This document shows, one piece after another, positions 9,032 to 17,302 of a DNA stretch of 64,000 bases. Origin of the DNA: Vallitalea maricola (GTDB lineage Bacteria > Bacillota > Clostridia > Lachnospirales > Vallitaleaceae); the NCBI RefSeq assembly GCF_036985595.1, contig NZ_BTPU01000009.1:62001-126000 (forward strand), given 5' to 3'. Numbering within the stretch: position 1 is the stretch's first letter; each line of letters opens with the position of its first letter. Below the pieces are notes generated by a model. That model had not been told where the DNA came from. It saw only the letters and a program-made list of their open reading frames with translations, and did not search any database. Made by a program: the position numbers and the translations under genes.

Positions 9032-9118
9032 AAGACAGATAAAATATTTTTCTCTGTCTTGGCTATTTACAATTTTATATTAAAATACTGAAACTCAAAA
9101 CAATGGGTTTTGAGTTTC
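9032..9118 (-). terminator. Two tandem hairpins downstream of the phoH-like gene
   Basis: The first hairpin met by transcription from the PhoH gene has 12-bp perfect arms (GAAACTCAAAAC at 9090-9101 and its complement at 9107-9118). The second has 8-bp arms at 9032-9039 and 9053-9060 (AAGACAGA). They lie in the 249-base gap between the PhoH and TauE genes. Neither has a long T-run on the minus strand, so efficiency is uncertain. No gene is seen in the gap. Confidence 0.5.
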
Positions 9119-9159
9119 GAAATTGAGCTTTACACTCAATACATATGCTCTTTTGATAT

Positions 9160-10530
9160 TTACATATTTTTCTCTGCAATCTTAGCTAATGGACTACGTT
9201 CTACTCTCTTAAGTGCTACGTGTCCTGTTATATTAAAGGATTTCATCTTTTCTACGGTATATACTAAGCCATTAGATTTTGAATCTATGTAGTTATTATC
9301 AATCTGGTTATCACTGGGGTCTCCCAAAAATACAAATTTGGAATGTTCTCCTGCTCTAGTTAACATAAGTTTAGCTAAATGGGGAGTCATTTCCTGTGCC
9401 TCATCTACTATAATCAAGGAATTAGTGAATGTTCTTCCTCTCATATAGGTAAAGGTCTTGGTCTCTATAACCCCTCTTTGGCGAAATTGCTCTATAAAAT
9501 CCTCTACTGTGAAAGTTGGTTTTCCTCCATTATTCTTATTGGTTTCTTTTATATCAGATAAGTTCTCTATAGCATCATAGAAACTTCCCATCCAAGGTTT
9601 CAATTTTTCTCTTTCTGTACCTGGAAGATAACCTATATCATTTCCTGCTGCTATTACTGGTCTTACAAATACTATTTTCCTATATTTATTTGTTTCTATT
9701 ACATTCTGCAAGGCTGTGGCTGTCGCCAGAATTGTTTTTCCTGATCCGGCTCCACCTATAATTGTTACAAAATGTATATCTGGGTTCATAAGTAATTCAA
9801 ATGCCATCTTTTGCTCTCTATTAATTGGGTTCAGCCCCCATGCGCTTTCGTTGGCATGTGTAAGAGGAACTATTTTATTTCCATCATATCTGGCTAATAT
9901 TTCGTGAGAAACTTGGTCCTTACTTTTAATATGGAAGAATTCATTAGGGTATATTTCCTCTTGTAAATCAGGGACTTCTAAACCTCCATCAAATATTTTG
10001 TTAATATCTTTTGACAATAATTTAATCTCGGTATAACCTTTATAGATAGTATCAATGTCAATACGGTCACTTTGATAATCTTCTACTTCAATTCCTAATG
10101 ACCTGGCTTTTATAGCCATATATAAATCTTTTGTCACTAATATTATCCCACTACTATCATTAACTTTTTTTAAACTTAATACAATAGCTAATATTCTTGA
10201 GTCATTTTTATTGGTATCAAAGCCATTAGGAAGAATGTCTATATCCATATGATTCAATTCTACACGCAAAACACTTTTGTTGGGTAATCTTATTCCTTTT
10301 TCTATGTCTCCCTTTTCCATTAATAACTTAATCTCTTTAGCTACCATTCTAGCATGGAATCCAACTAATCCTTCTCTTTTTTTTAGATTATCCAGTTCTT
10401 CTATGCAAAGTAACGGTATTATTATATTGTTACCTGCAAAATTATGCATGAATTCAGGATCATGAATCATTACATTAGTATCAATTATATAGTTTTTAAC
10501 CGTATAATTTCCTCCCTTCAAAAATACCAT
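9160..10530 (-). CDS. PIN domain plus PhoH-like ATPase
   Basis: The N-terminal third is a PIN nuclease domain (IIDTNVMIHDP, with the first acidic residue, then the acidic residues near NKNDSRILAI and VTKDLYMAIKA). The C-terminal half is a PhoH ATPase with Walker A IGGAGSGKT and Walker B IVDEAQEMTP. PIN-PhoH proteins act on RNA as helicase plus nuclease. The start is uncertain: the only good ribosome binding site, GGGAGG, lies 7 bases before an ACG codon at 10501-10503, exactly where the family's initiator Met would be. The in-frame ATG at 10530 lies upstream of that site. A start-codon mutation or non-AUG start is possible. Confidence 0.88.
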   Translation of the reverse strand: MVFLKGGNYTVKNYIIDTNVMIHDPEFMHNFAGNNIIIPLLCIEELDNLKKREGLVGFHARMVAKEIKLLMEKGDIEKGIRLPNKSVLRVELNHMDIDILPNGFDTNKNDSRILAIVLSLKKVNDSSGIILVTKDLYMAIKARSLGIEVEDYQSDRIDIDTIYKGYTEIKLLSKDINKIFDGGLEVPDLQEEIYPNEFFHIKSKDQVSHEILARYDGNKIVPLTHANESAWGLNPINREQKMAFELLMNPDIHFVTIIGGAGSGKTILATATALQNVIETNKYRKIVFVRPVIAAGNDIGYLPGTEREKLKPWMGSFYDAIENLSDIKETNKNNGGKPTFTVEDFIEQFRQRGVIETKTFTYMRGRTFTNSLIIVDEAQEMTPHLAKLMLTRAGEHSKFVFLGDPSDNQIDNNYIDSKSNGLVYTVEKMKSFNITGHVALKRVERSPLAKIAEKNM

Positions 10531-10590
10531 TTATGTCATGGGGACGTTTCCCTCGTCATATTCTTAAGTCATTCTTATGATAATAATATT

Positions 10591-11088
10591 CTATTCCGGT
10601 ATACTATCTTTTATGTCCTTAACAATTTCTTCCAAATTTTTGTTATTACAATCAATAACTATATTTGCATATTTTTCATAGAGTTTAACTCTTTGGTCAT
10701 ACACATCCTTCAATGTATGTCCTTTTGCCATGGCTATACCTCTAGTAGTTATATTATTTACTCTTCTTTCAATTTCTTCATAAGAAACTTTTAGATAGAT
10801 TATATCTCCCATTTCCTTTAGATGTTCCATTGTTTCGTGTCTAAAAATTACGCTTCCACCAGTTGCTATAATAGATTTTGATACATCTATACTTAGAACC
10901 GCTTCTTTTTCCACATCTAAAAATCTTTCCATTCCAATATCATCAATAATCTCCTGCAACAACCTGTTTTCTCTTTTTTGTATGACCAAATCAGAATCAA
11001 TAAAAGTAAATCCCAAAGTTTTTGCTAATACCACACCGATTGTACTTTTCCCTGCTCCTGGCATACCAATTAATACGATGTTTTTCAT
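10591..11088 (-). CDS. aroK: Shikimate kinase
   Basis: The 165-residue protein begins MKNIVLIGMPGAGKST, with the Walker A motif at residues 8-16. DSD near residue 32 binds Mg and shikimate, GGSVIFR near 77 is the shikimate-binding Gly-Gly motif, and the lid region with an Arg follows near 115 (TTRGIAMAKG). It phosphorylates shikimate in the pathway to aromatic amino acids. Length is normal. It is alone, 60 bases upstream of the PhoH gene on the same strand; no other aro gene is in the window. Confidence 0.9.
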   Translation of the reverse strand: MKNIVLIGMPGAGKSTIGVVLAKTLGFTFIDSDLVIQKRENRLLQEIIDDIGMERFLDVEKEAVLSIDVSKSIIATGGSVIFRHETMEHLKEMGDIIYLKVSYEEIERRVNNITTRGIAMAKGHTLKDVYDQRVKLYEKYANIVIDCNNKNLEEIVKDIKDSIPE

Positions 11089-11372
11089 CTTATGCTTCCT
11101 CTCATATGATAGTATAATATTATGTTTTCTATATAATATAAATTAAGTATTCTTTAATTTTTGTCTTATTATACTTTATATGATGGTTTATTTCAATATC
11201 AGTGGTTTAGAACTACTCAAGTCCAAATGTACTTTTAAATCCATTTAATACTTCGTTGAATATAACTTCACCTTCTAATACTCCTCTTAAAGTGTTTATT
11301 TTTTTCATTCCTCATAAAATAACAGTTTGTTTTTTTTACCATATTTTAACATTTGTTACCAAAAAATACCCC

Positions 11373-11401
11373 TTTACCTCGAACACATGTTCGTGTATAC
11401 T
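11373..11401 (+). promoter_or_regulatory. SOS promoter with LexA box in the spacer
   Basis: TTTACC at 11373-11378 and TATACT at 11396-11401 form a promoter with a 17-base spacer. Within the spacer lies CGAACACATGTTCG at 11380-11393, a perfect match to the Gram-positive LexA consensus CGAACRNRYGTTCG. A LexA dimer here would block RNA polymerase directly. The ATG of the Y-family polymerase is 20 bases downstream of the -10 box, after AAGAGGTG. Confidence 0.88.
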
Positions 11402-11420
11402 AATTTTAAGAGGTGTTTTT

Positions 11421-12671
11421 ATGAAACATACAATTTTTCATATTGATGTAAATTCAGCTTATTTAAGTTGGGAAGCTACTTACAGAATAAACACACAAGT
11501 ATCATGCATTGACCTTAGAACCATACCTTCAATTATAGGTGGTGACGAGTCTAAAAGACATGGAATTGTATTAGCAAAATCCATTCCTGCGAAAAAATAT
11601 GGTATAAAAACAGGTGAATCATTATTTAGTGCTCGTCAGAAATGTCCATCTCTTGTAATAGTACCTCCTAATTATAAACTTTTTATGCAGTGCAGCAATG
11701 CAATGGTAGATATATTCAAAGAATATTTTCCTCTTGTTGAAAGATACAGTGTGGATGAATGTTTTCTTGATTATACTAATATGAGCCACCATTTTGGTTC
11801 TCCCATTAGTTTTGCTCATCACTTGAAAGACAAAATACAAAAGGAATTAGGATTTACCGTTAATATCGGTATTTCTAATAATAAACTATTAGCTAAAATG
11901 GCCTCGGATTTTGAAAAGCCTAATAAGATTCATACGTTATTTCCAAATGAAATACAGGAAAAAATGTGGCCTTTGCCAGTAAGAGACTTATTCATGGTAG
12001 GTAGAGCAAGCAATGCAAAGCTTATAAAACTAGGTATTTACACCATAGGCGAGTTAGCAAATTCAGACCCTGAACTCTTATATGCCCATTTTAAAAGCCA
12101 TGGATACCTTATACATGCTTATGCTAATGGTATAGCTACCTCTATTGTGAAACCATGCTCCCCCGAAGCGAAAGGTATTGGTAACTCTACTACCATTTCA
12201 TTTGATGTAACAGATTCCCGTACTGCTAAGCTTATCTTATTATCCCTTACTGAGACTGTTTGTATGCGTTTAAGAGATTCTGATATGATAGCAAAAATGG
12301 TGAGTGTAAGTATAAAATCACATGATTTCATTTCATTGTCTCATCAAATGCAGCTGACGGAATCTACTGATATAACTAATGATATCTATAAAGCCATATG
12401 TACTTTATTTGACGAAGCTTGGAACAAAGAGCCTATCAGGCACCTTGGAATTCGAGTATCTTCTCTTTCTTCAAAAACCAATACACAGCTGTCTCTATTT
12501 GATTTTGATAAACATGAAAAATACACAGCTCTTGATGAATCAATTGATAAGATACGTTTAAGATATGGAAATACTTCTATTATCAGAGCTTCATTTTTGC
12601 ATAGTGGTCTAAGACCTCTTAATGGAGGTATGCCAGAAGAAAATTACCCTATTATGTCAAGCCTTTTATAA
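11421..12671 (+). CDS. SOS-regulated Y-family DNA polymerase
   Basis: The start at 11421 follows AGAGGTG and the SOS promoter; an open frame extends upstream through the promoter but is not translated. The 416-residue protein has the Y-family catalytic motifs: HIDVNSAY (Asp9), YSVDECFLD (Asp112, Glu113) and GISNNKLLAKMASDF in the fingers/palm. A C-terminal little-finger region follows, ending with a QLSLFDF clamp-binding-like motif. It copies past DNA damage in an error-prone way. It may be closer to UmuC/YqjW-type than housekeeping Pol IV given the SOS control. The next gene, 36 bases on, is probably co-transcribed. Confidence 0.9.
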   Translation: MKHTIFHIDVNSAYLSWEATYRINTQVSCIDLRTIPSIIGGDESKRHGIVLAKSIPAKKYGIKTGESLFSARQKCPSLVIVPPNYKLFMQCSNAMVDIFKEYFPLVERYSVDECFLDYTNMSHHFGSPISFAHHLKDKIQKELGFTVNIGISNNKLLAKMASDFEKPNKIHTLFPNEIQEKMWPLPVRDLFMVGRASNAKLIKLGIYTIGELANSDPELLYAHFKSHGYLIHAYANGIATSIVKPCSPEAKGIGNSTTISFDVTDSRTAKLILLSLTETVCMRLRDSDMIAKMVSVSIKSHDFISLSHQMQLTESTDITNDIYKAICTLFDEAWNKEPIRHLGIRVSSLSSKTNTQLSLFDFDKHEKYTALDESIDKIRLRYGNTSIIRASFLHSGLRPLNGGMPEENYPIMSSLL

Positions 12672-12707
12672 GTTTTGAATCAATATTAAGAAAGGAAGGT
12701 CAACTTT

Positions 12708-12971
12708 ATGAAAGTAATAATGGAACCTATTGAAATGATTGGATGGTTCAATTTAAAAGGAATCTTGATGCCTCTAAGATTCAGACTAGAAACCAAAGAA
12801 CACGAACTGAAGACAGTTAAGGTAAACAAAGTCCTATATCATACTGAAGAAAAGATTGCAGGAAATCCTATGAGAAGTTATACCTGTTTAGTTGCTATAA
12901 ATGGTGTGGAAAAATCCTGTGAATTAAAATACGAATTAAATACCTGTAAGTGGATACTTTTCAAAATATAG
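12708..12971 (+). CDS. Small protein co-transcribed with the SOS polymerase, unknown
   Basis: This 87-residue protein has an AAGGAAGG site 8 bases before the ATG. It looks like a soluble, beta-rich small domain with alternating charged and hydrophobic strands (RFRLETKEHELKTVKVNKVLYHTEEKI). It has no signal peptide or membrane helix. It follows the SOS polymerase by 36 bases with no terminator between. In Bacillus, SOS Y-family polymerases are paired with the small YolD-like proteins; this one occupies the same slot but no family was recognised. A role as polymerase partner is inference from position. Confidence 0.7.
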   Translation: MKVIMEPIEMIGWFNLKGILMPLRFRLETKEHELKTVKVNKVLYHTEEKIAGNPMRSYTCLVAINGVEKSCELKYELNTCKWILFKI

Positions 12972-12983
12972 GTGATAAATATA

Positions 12984-13022
12984 GCCCAGACCCTTTGAAT
13001 GCTAAATCTTAAGAATCTGGGC
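12984..13022 (+). terminator. Weak hairpin after the SOS operon
   Basis: GCCCAGA at 12984-12990 pairs with TCTGGGC at 13016-13022 around a 25-base loop, 13 bases after the stop of the small gene. No strong T-run follows. It lies about 40 bases before the left end of the mobile element. Confidence 0.4.
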
Positions 13023-13061
13023 AATACATATAATTTATATTGTAGTCACCAAATTTTATAG

Positions 13062-13075
13062 CTTTTTCTACCCTG
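13062..13075 (+). other. Left end of the conjugative element
   Basis: TTTTTCTACCC at 13063-13073 mirrors the right end at 53714-53726. It is preceded by AT-rich host sequence (AAATTTTATAG), as expected for a Tn916/Tn1549-type tyrosine integrase target. The exact crossover cannot be fixed without an empty site. Further in, CCCTGCA at 13071-13077 pairs with TGCAGGG at 13114-13120, and two AGGGAA motifs near 13194 and 13207 resemble the repeats beside the right end. Confidence 0.55.
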
Positions 13076-13268
13076 CAATAACTTGTTATCCAATGCCCCG
13101 AAACCCTTGATTTTGCAGGGATTATCAAGAAAAAGCGAGTTGTATAGCAATCTATGTGTTATATGGTTTCAAGGGGTGTTGCAGGACTGGTGAGGGAAAT
13201 TTTAAGGGAAGTTTACACGAAAAAACAGATGTATAGTGGGCAAAGGGAACTGTTGTAATGTGATAAGT

Positions 13269-13295
13269 TTGACAGTTACACCCCACAAATAAAAT
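13269..13295 (+). promoter_or_regulatory. Promoter of the element's transfer operon
   Basis: TTGACA at 13269-13274 is a perfect -35 box. TAAAAT at 13290-13295 is a usable -10 box with a short 15-base spacer; TAGAAT at 13295-13300 is an alternative with a long spacer. It lies about 85 bases before parA and is followed at once by an intrinsic terminator. Confidence 0.5.
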
Positions 13296-13313
13296 AGAAT
13301 ATCAACCGTCCTT

Positions 13314-13348
13314 GGGAGTTAGTTTGAAAAAAGCTAACTCCCTTTTTT
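13314..13348 (+). terminator. Intrinsic terminator in the parA leader (attenuator)
   Basis: GGGAGTTAG at 13314-13322 pairs perfectly with CTAACTCCC at 13334-13342, followed by six T (13343-13348). It sits between the operon promoter and the parA ribosome binding site, so it should stop most transcripts before the transfer genes unless bypassed. Confidence 0.8.
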
Positions 13349-13378
13349 CATGCCCAAAATCGAAAGGAGGAATAAAAC

Positions 13379-14200
13379 TTGAACGCAAAAGTAATCGCCA
13401 TCGCCATGCAAAAAGGTGGTGTTGGCAAAACCACGACTTGTGCCAACTTAGGCATAGGGCTTGCACAGGAGGGCAAAAAAGTCTTGATTGTAGACAGTGA
13501 CCCTCAAGGGAGCTTGTCTATCAGTTTAGGACACCCACAGCCCGACAATATCCCAACCACCCTTGCAACCGTTATGGGCAAGGTTATCACAGATACTCCA
13601 CTGGAACACAAAGAGGGTATCCTATCCCACTCCGAGGGCGTGGATTTGCTCCCTGCCAATATCGAACTATCCGGTATGGAGGTATCACTCATCAATGCTA
13701 TGAGCAGAGAAACAATCCTCAAGCAGTATCTTGATACAGTGAAAAAGGACTATCAATATATCCTGCTTGATACACAGCCCTCTTTGGGTATGCTCACCGT
13801 CAACGCATTGGCGGCAGCAGACAGCGTAATCATTCCTGTACAAGCTCAATATCTCCCTGCAAAGGGCTTAGAACAGCTTTTACAGACCATTAACAAGGTA
13901 CGCAAGCAGATTAACCCCAAACTGACCATTGACGGTATTCTGCTGACTATGGTAGATAACCGCACCAACTTTGCAAAGGACATCAGCACCCTGCTCCGTG
14001 ATACCTACGGCGGTAAAATCAAGGTGTTTGCCACGGACATTCCCCATTCGGTACGAGCCGCCGAGATTAGTGCCGAGGGTAAGAGTATTTTCGCCCATGA
14101 CCCCAAGGGCAAGGTTGCCGAGAGCTACCGAGAACTGACAAAGGAGGTGTTGAAGATTGAAAAGCTCCGCCAAAAACATAAATCTGACATCGGTAGATGA
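13379..14200 (+). CDS. ParA family ATPase
   Basis: The start is a TTG at 13379 with AAAGGAGG eight bases upstream. The 273-residue protein has the deviant Walker A KGGVGKTT at residues 12-19, the switch I/A' motif DSDPQGS, and Walker B-like ILLDTQPSLG. ParA ATPases segregate DNA together with ParB; in conjugative elements they help keep the excised circle. It is the first gene of the long operon and overlaps parB by 44 bases in another frame. Confidence 0.92.
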   Translation: MNAKVIAIAMQKGGVGKTTTCANLGIGLAQEGKKVLIVDSDPQGSLSISLGHPQPDNIPTTLATVMGKVITDTPLEHKEGILSHSEGVDLLPANIELSGMEVSLINAMSRETILKQYLDTVKKDYQYILLDTQPSLGMLTVNALAAADSVIIPVQAQYLPAKGLEQLLQTINKVRKQINPKLTIDGILLTMVDNRTNFAKDISTLLRDTYGGKIKVFATDIPHSVRAAEISAEGKSIFAHDPKGKVAESYRELTKEVLKIEKLRQKHKSDIGR

Positions 14201-15086
14201 TTTGTTTTCCACCGAAGAAAGCCGAGCCGATGCAGGCAGAGAAAAGGTCATGGAGATAGCCTTGACAGAGCTGTTTCCATTCAAAGACCACCCATTTAAG
14301 GTAAAAGACGATGAAGCAATGGCAGACACCGCCGAGAGTATCAAGGAATACGGTGTGCTTGTTCCTGCAATCGCCCGTCCCCGTGACGAGGGCGGCTATG
14401 AGCTTGTGGCAGGACACCGCAGGCACAGGGCAAGCGAACTGGCAGGACTGGAAACCATGCCCGTCATTGTCCGTAATCTTGACGATGATGCCGCCACTAT
14501 CATCATGGTGGACAGCAACTTGCAGAGGGAAAATATTCTGCCAAGTGAACGAGCCTTTGCCTTTAAGCTGAAATTAGATGCTATCAAACGGCAAGGAGAA
14601 CGGACGGATTTAACTTCTGCCCAAGTTGGGCAGAAGTCTAAATTATCCGTGGAAGTAGTAGCTGAACAGGCAGGCTCAAGCCGAAACCAAGTACAACGCT
14701 TTATCCGTCTTACCGAGCTTATCCCCGAACTGCTTGATATGGTAGATGAAAGGAAAATCGCCTTTAACCCTGCCGTGGAGCTGTCCTATCTAAAGCCCGA
14801 GGAACAAATGAACTTGCTTGAAGCAATGGATATGGAACAGGCAACCCCCTCTCTTTCACAGGCACAGCGTCTTAAAAAGTTTAGTGCCGAGGGCAAATGC
14901 ACCCTTGAAGCCATGTGTGCCATTATGAGCGAGGAAAAGAAAACCGAGGTGGATAAGGTTACTCTTTCAAGCGATAAGCTCAGAAAATATTTCCCCAAGT
15001 CTTACACACCGCAGAAAATGGAAGAAACCATACTCAAGCTACTGGAAACATGGCATAAAAAGCGTACCCAACAGCAGGAGCGTTAG
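14157..15086 (+). CDS. ParB/Spo0J-like partition protein
   Basis: The start is a TTG at 14157, nine bases after GGAGG, inside the end of parA. The 309-residue protein has the ParB N-terminal domain with LFPFKDHPF and the box GYELVAGHRRHRASELAG, then a helix-turn-helix (AGSSRNQVQRFIRLTELIP). It should bind a centromere-like site and pair with ParA; ParB domains of this type hydrolyse CTP. The C-terminus is variable and may drive dimerisation. The next gene begins 14 bases later. Confidence 0.92.
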   Translation: MKSSAKNINLTSVDDLFSTEESRADAGREKVMEIALTELFPFKDHPFKVKDDEAMADTAESIKEYGVLVPAIARPRDEGGYELVAGHRRHRASELAGLETMPVIVRNLDDDAATIIMVDSNLQRENILPSERAFAFKLKLDAIKRQGERTDLTSAQVGQKSKLSVEVVAEQAGSSRNQVQRFIRLTELIPELLDMVDERKIAFNPAVELSYLKPEEQMNLLEAMDMEQATPSLSQAQRLKKFSAEGKCTLEAMCAIMSEEKKTEVDKVTLSSDKLRKYFPKSYTPQKMEETILKLLETWHKKRTQQQER

Positions 15087-15100
15087 AAAGGAGTAGCACG

Positions 15101-15415
15101 ATGAATAAGAATAAAACCATAGGCGAATTGCTTGATGAAGCCCGAAAGAAGTCGGGAGAGCCTGTTTTGGCAGGGCATGACATTATGGCACTGGAACGCT
15201 TTGGAGAGGACACACGGCACATGATTGTCTTTGATGTGCTTTCCCATTCTTCTCCTGTTGGCGATAAGGGTGAGCGTATGCGGCTGTTCCTCACCGATAC
15301 AGGCTACCAAAAAGCATTAGAAAGCCAAAGCCGCAAAGAAATTAAAATCCTCAAACACGCCAAGGTAATACGGGGTGATATTTTCTATGACCGCCCCAAA
15401 GAACATACACGCTGA
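15101..15415 (+). CDS. Conserved element protein of unknown function
   Basis: The 104-residue protein follows parB by 14 bases with an AAAGGAG site. It is charged and soluble, with no signal peptide or membrane helix, and the stretch FDVLSHSSPVGDKGERMRLF reads like a compact alpha-beta domain. It sits in the partition/replication block of the element, where Tn1549-type elements often carry such a small gene. No function is known to me. Confidence 0.75.
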   Translation: MNKNKTIGELLDEARKKSGEPVLAGHDIMALERFGEDTRHMIVFDVLSHSSPVGDKGERMRLFLTDTGYQKALESQSRKEIKILKHAKVIRGDIFYDRPKEHTR

Positions 15416-15462
15416 AGCTGACTTCTATTTCAGCTACTTACAGCAGGAAAGGAAGTGAGGAA

Positions 15463-15903
15463 ATGGCTGTGTGCAGAATAGAAAAAACAAAGGATTACAC
15501 CGTCATGGCAAACCACCATTTACGCAATAAAGCCCTGTCGCTCAAGGCAAAGGGCTTGCTGTCCCTGATGCTGTCGCTCCCCGAGGATTGGGATTACACA
15601 GTAAAAGGGCTTGCCTACATCTGCAAGGACGGGATTGACAGCATTAACGGAGCGATTAAGGAACTGGAAACAATGGGATATATGAGCCGTCAGCGTATCC
15701 GAAACGAAAAAGGACAGCTCACCACGGTGGAATATACAATCCGTGAGTATCCCAAAGACATGGACAGCGGCACAGCTCCTATTGCTGAACCTCCTGCCGA
15801 GGGTGAGCCTATGCAGGAGCAACCTATACAGGAAAATCCAATACAGGCTGTCCCTGTACAGGAAGAACCCCACCAATTAAATACTTATCTACAAACTATG
15901 TAA
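15463..15903 (+). CDS. N-terminal part of a split replication-type HTH protein
   Basis: These 146 residues begin with a winged-helix region (LSLKAKGLLSLMLSLPEDWDYTVKGLAYICKDG) typical of replication-initiator or DnaD-like HTH proteins of these elements. A Pro/Glu/Gln-rich linker with repeats of the type PIQE follows (residues 105-140). A TAA at 15901-15903 ends it, but the same frame reopens and continues into the next entry, which looks like the normal C-terminal domain. A GGAAGTGAGG site precedes the ATG. It was probably one gene, now broken by a nonsense change, unless readthrough or TTG restart occurs. Confidence 0.75.
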   Translation: MAVCRIEKTKDYTVMANHHLRNKALSLKAKGLLSLMLSLPEDWDYTVKGLAYICKDGIDSINGAIKELETMGYMSRQRIRNEKGQLTTVEYTIREYPKDMDSGTAPIAEPPAEGEPMQEQPIQENPIQAVPVQEEPHQLNTYLQTM

Positions 15904-15921
15904 CAATCAAAAAAAGATTTA

Positions 15922-16371
15922 TTGAGTAAAGAAACATCAAATCCTTATCAATCTTATCCTTACGGGCAACCGAAAAACACAGGATATGATGGGATTGGAT
16001 ACGATGACTATGAAGAAATAAAGCAAACGGTCTATGAGAACATTGAGTACGAGCATTTTAAGCAGTACGGCAAAATCGGTATGGGTGAGCGTTTGGACGA
16101 AATAGCCGACATCATCATCGAAACCCTGTGTTCCACCAAGGACACCATAAACATTGCCGGAGAGGATTACCCTGCAAAGCTTGTGAAAGACAAGATGCTG
16201 AAAATCACCTCGTCCCACATCGAGTATGTCTTTGACTGCTTAGACAAAAACACCACCTATGTGCGGAATATCAAGCGGTATTTGCTTGCAACACTCTTTA
16301 ATGCCCCCTCCACCATAGACAGCTACTATGCGGCTTTAGTCAACCACGATTTATACAGTCCAAACCGTTAA
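15922..16371 (+). CDS. C-terminal part of the split replication protein (DUF6017-like)
   Basis: This frame is the same as that of the upstream fragment and is separated from it by one stop codon and 18 bases. A TTG at 15922 could restart translation but has no ribosome binding site. The 149 residues (NPYQSYPYGQ, YDDYEEIKQTVYENIEYEHF, then a helical bundle) match the C-terminal domain usually fused to the HTH part in Tn1549-type elements. Both halves appear intact apart from the stop, so this may be a recent pseudogene or a two-piece protein. Confidence 0.6.
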   Translation: MSKETSNPYQSYPYGQPKNTGYDGIGYDDYEEIKQTVYENIEYEHFKQYGKIGMGERLDEIADIIIETLCSTKDTINIAGEDYPAKLVKDKMLKITSSHIEYVFDCLDKNTTYVRNIKRYLLATLFNAPSTIDSYYAALVNHDLYSPNR

Positions 16372-16406
16372 GGCACTTTGCACCTAAATTTGCAGAGTGC
16401 CTTTTT
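16371..16406 (+). terminator. Intrinsic terminator after the split replication gene
   Basis: AGGCACTTTGCA at 16371-16382 pairs with TGCAGAGTGCCT at 16391-16402 with one mismatch, followed by a run of T to 16406. The sequence after it (CTATGCCCAAAA, then an AAAGGAG site) resembles that after the terminators at 13314 and 41784. Confidence 0.8.
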
Positions 16407-16444
16407 CTATGCCCAAAACCAAAAATTGAAAGGAGATTTTGAAT

Positions 16445-16789
16445 ATGAGAAAACCAATGGCATACATCACCGCCGCTTGGTCGGACAACGAATTTGAAAC
16501 AACCGAAACAGCGGCTAAATATTGCAGAAAGCTCTATGAAGCAGGCTATACCCCAATCTGCCCACCTCTCTATCTGCCGCTTTTCCTCAACGATAAAGTA
16601 CCGCAGGAGCATAAGGACGGCATTGATATGGCAAGGGATATGCTCCGCCGTGCAAGGGTGCTTGTGGTATGCGGTGACTTGATTGATGAGAATGTCAAAA
16701 ATGACATTGCCGTAGCCCAAAGGCTGAATATCACCGCCACTACCCTTGAGGGTATCTTGACCGTCAAGGGGCAAGGCAGAGAGGAATGA
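16445..16789 (+). CDS. DUF4406-like protein (nucleoside deoxyribosyltransferase-like fold)
   Basis: The ATG at 16445 lies nine bases after AGGAG and is preferred to the TTG at 16439. The 114-residue protein starts KPMAYITAAWSDNEFET, the pattern of a first Rossmann-like strand, and contains DGIDMARDMLRRARVLVVCG, as in DUF4406/DUF7768-type proteins related to nucleoside 2-deoxyribosyltransferases. Activity on nucleosides is not proven for these short forms. It stands between two intra-operon gaps in the transfer operon, and its role in the element is unknown. Confidence 0.75.
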   Translation: MRKPMAYITAAWSDNEFETTETAAKYCRKLYEAGYTPICPPLYLPLFLNDKVPQEHKDGIDMARDMLRRARVLVVCGDLIDENVKNDIAVAQRLNITATTLEGILTVKGQGREE

Positions 16790-16825
16790 TGCTATTCCCA
16801 AAAACCGTGAAAGGAGGGATTTTTC

Positions 16826-17302
16826 ATGCAGGAAGAAGTTGAGCAGAAAACCGTTGCTCTTGTTATCAGTGCAAGTAAGCTCACAGGCAGGGAGCTGAAA
16901 AAGGCAATCGTTAAGCTGCTTGCACACCTAAAAGATAAGCAAAACCACCCCAATATCCCACAGGGGAAACAGACGGTAAAACAGCTTGCAGGGCAAGGGC
17001 AAGGCATGAGCAGTATTCAAATCACCGACCAAAACATCAAAGATTTTGAGCGTGTGGCAAAGAAATACGGTGTAGACTTTGCTGTGATGAAAGACAAGCA
17101 TGAGATACCGCCGAAATATGTGGTCTATTTCAAAGGCAAAGATGCCGATGCCATTACCAATGCCTTTAAAGAATACACCGCAGATATGGTGAAAAAGGCG
17201 GCTCGTCCGTCCGTACTTGCGGAGCTTAGAAAACTTGCGGCACTTGCGAAAAATACCGTTATCCAAAAGGTAAAACACAAAGACAAGGAGCAGAGCCTAT
17301 GA
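16826..17302 (+). CDS. PcfB family conjugation protein
   Basis: This 158-residue protein is of the PcfB (DUF3801) family, named after the pCF10 conjugation gene next to the coupling protein. It shows EVEQKTVALVISASKLTGREL at its start and a central MSSIQITDQNIKDFERVAKKYGVDFAVMKDK region. It is soluble and ends in a Lys-rich tail. The stop overlaps the coupling protein start by 4 bases. PcfB-type proteins are thought to help the coupling protein or relaxosome; the mechanism here is inferred. Confidence 0.88.
   Translation: MQEEVEQKTVALVISASKLTGRELKKAIVKLLAHLKDKQNHPNIPQGKQTVKQLAGQGQGMSSIQITDQNIKDFERVAKKYGVDFAVMKDKHEIPPKYVVYFKGKDADAITNAFKEYTADMVKKAARPSVLAELRKLAALAKNTVIQKVKHKDKEQSL

Noticed and set aside
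11256..11420. A 55-codon N-terminal extension of the Y-family polymerase
   Set aside because: It runs across the SOS promoter and LexA box; the real start at 11421 has an SD and matches the family.
12379..12561. A 60-codon frame inside the polymerase gene
   Set aside because: No SD and no recognisable features; overlaps a conserved domain.
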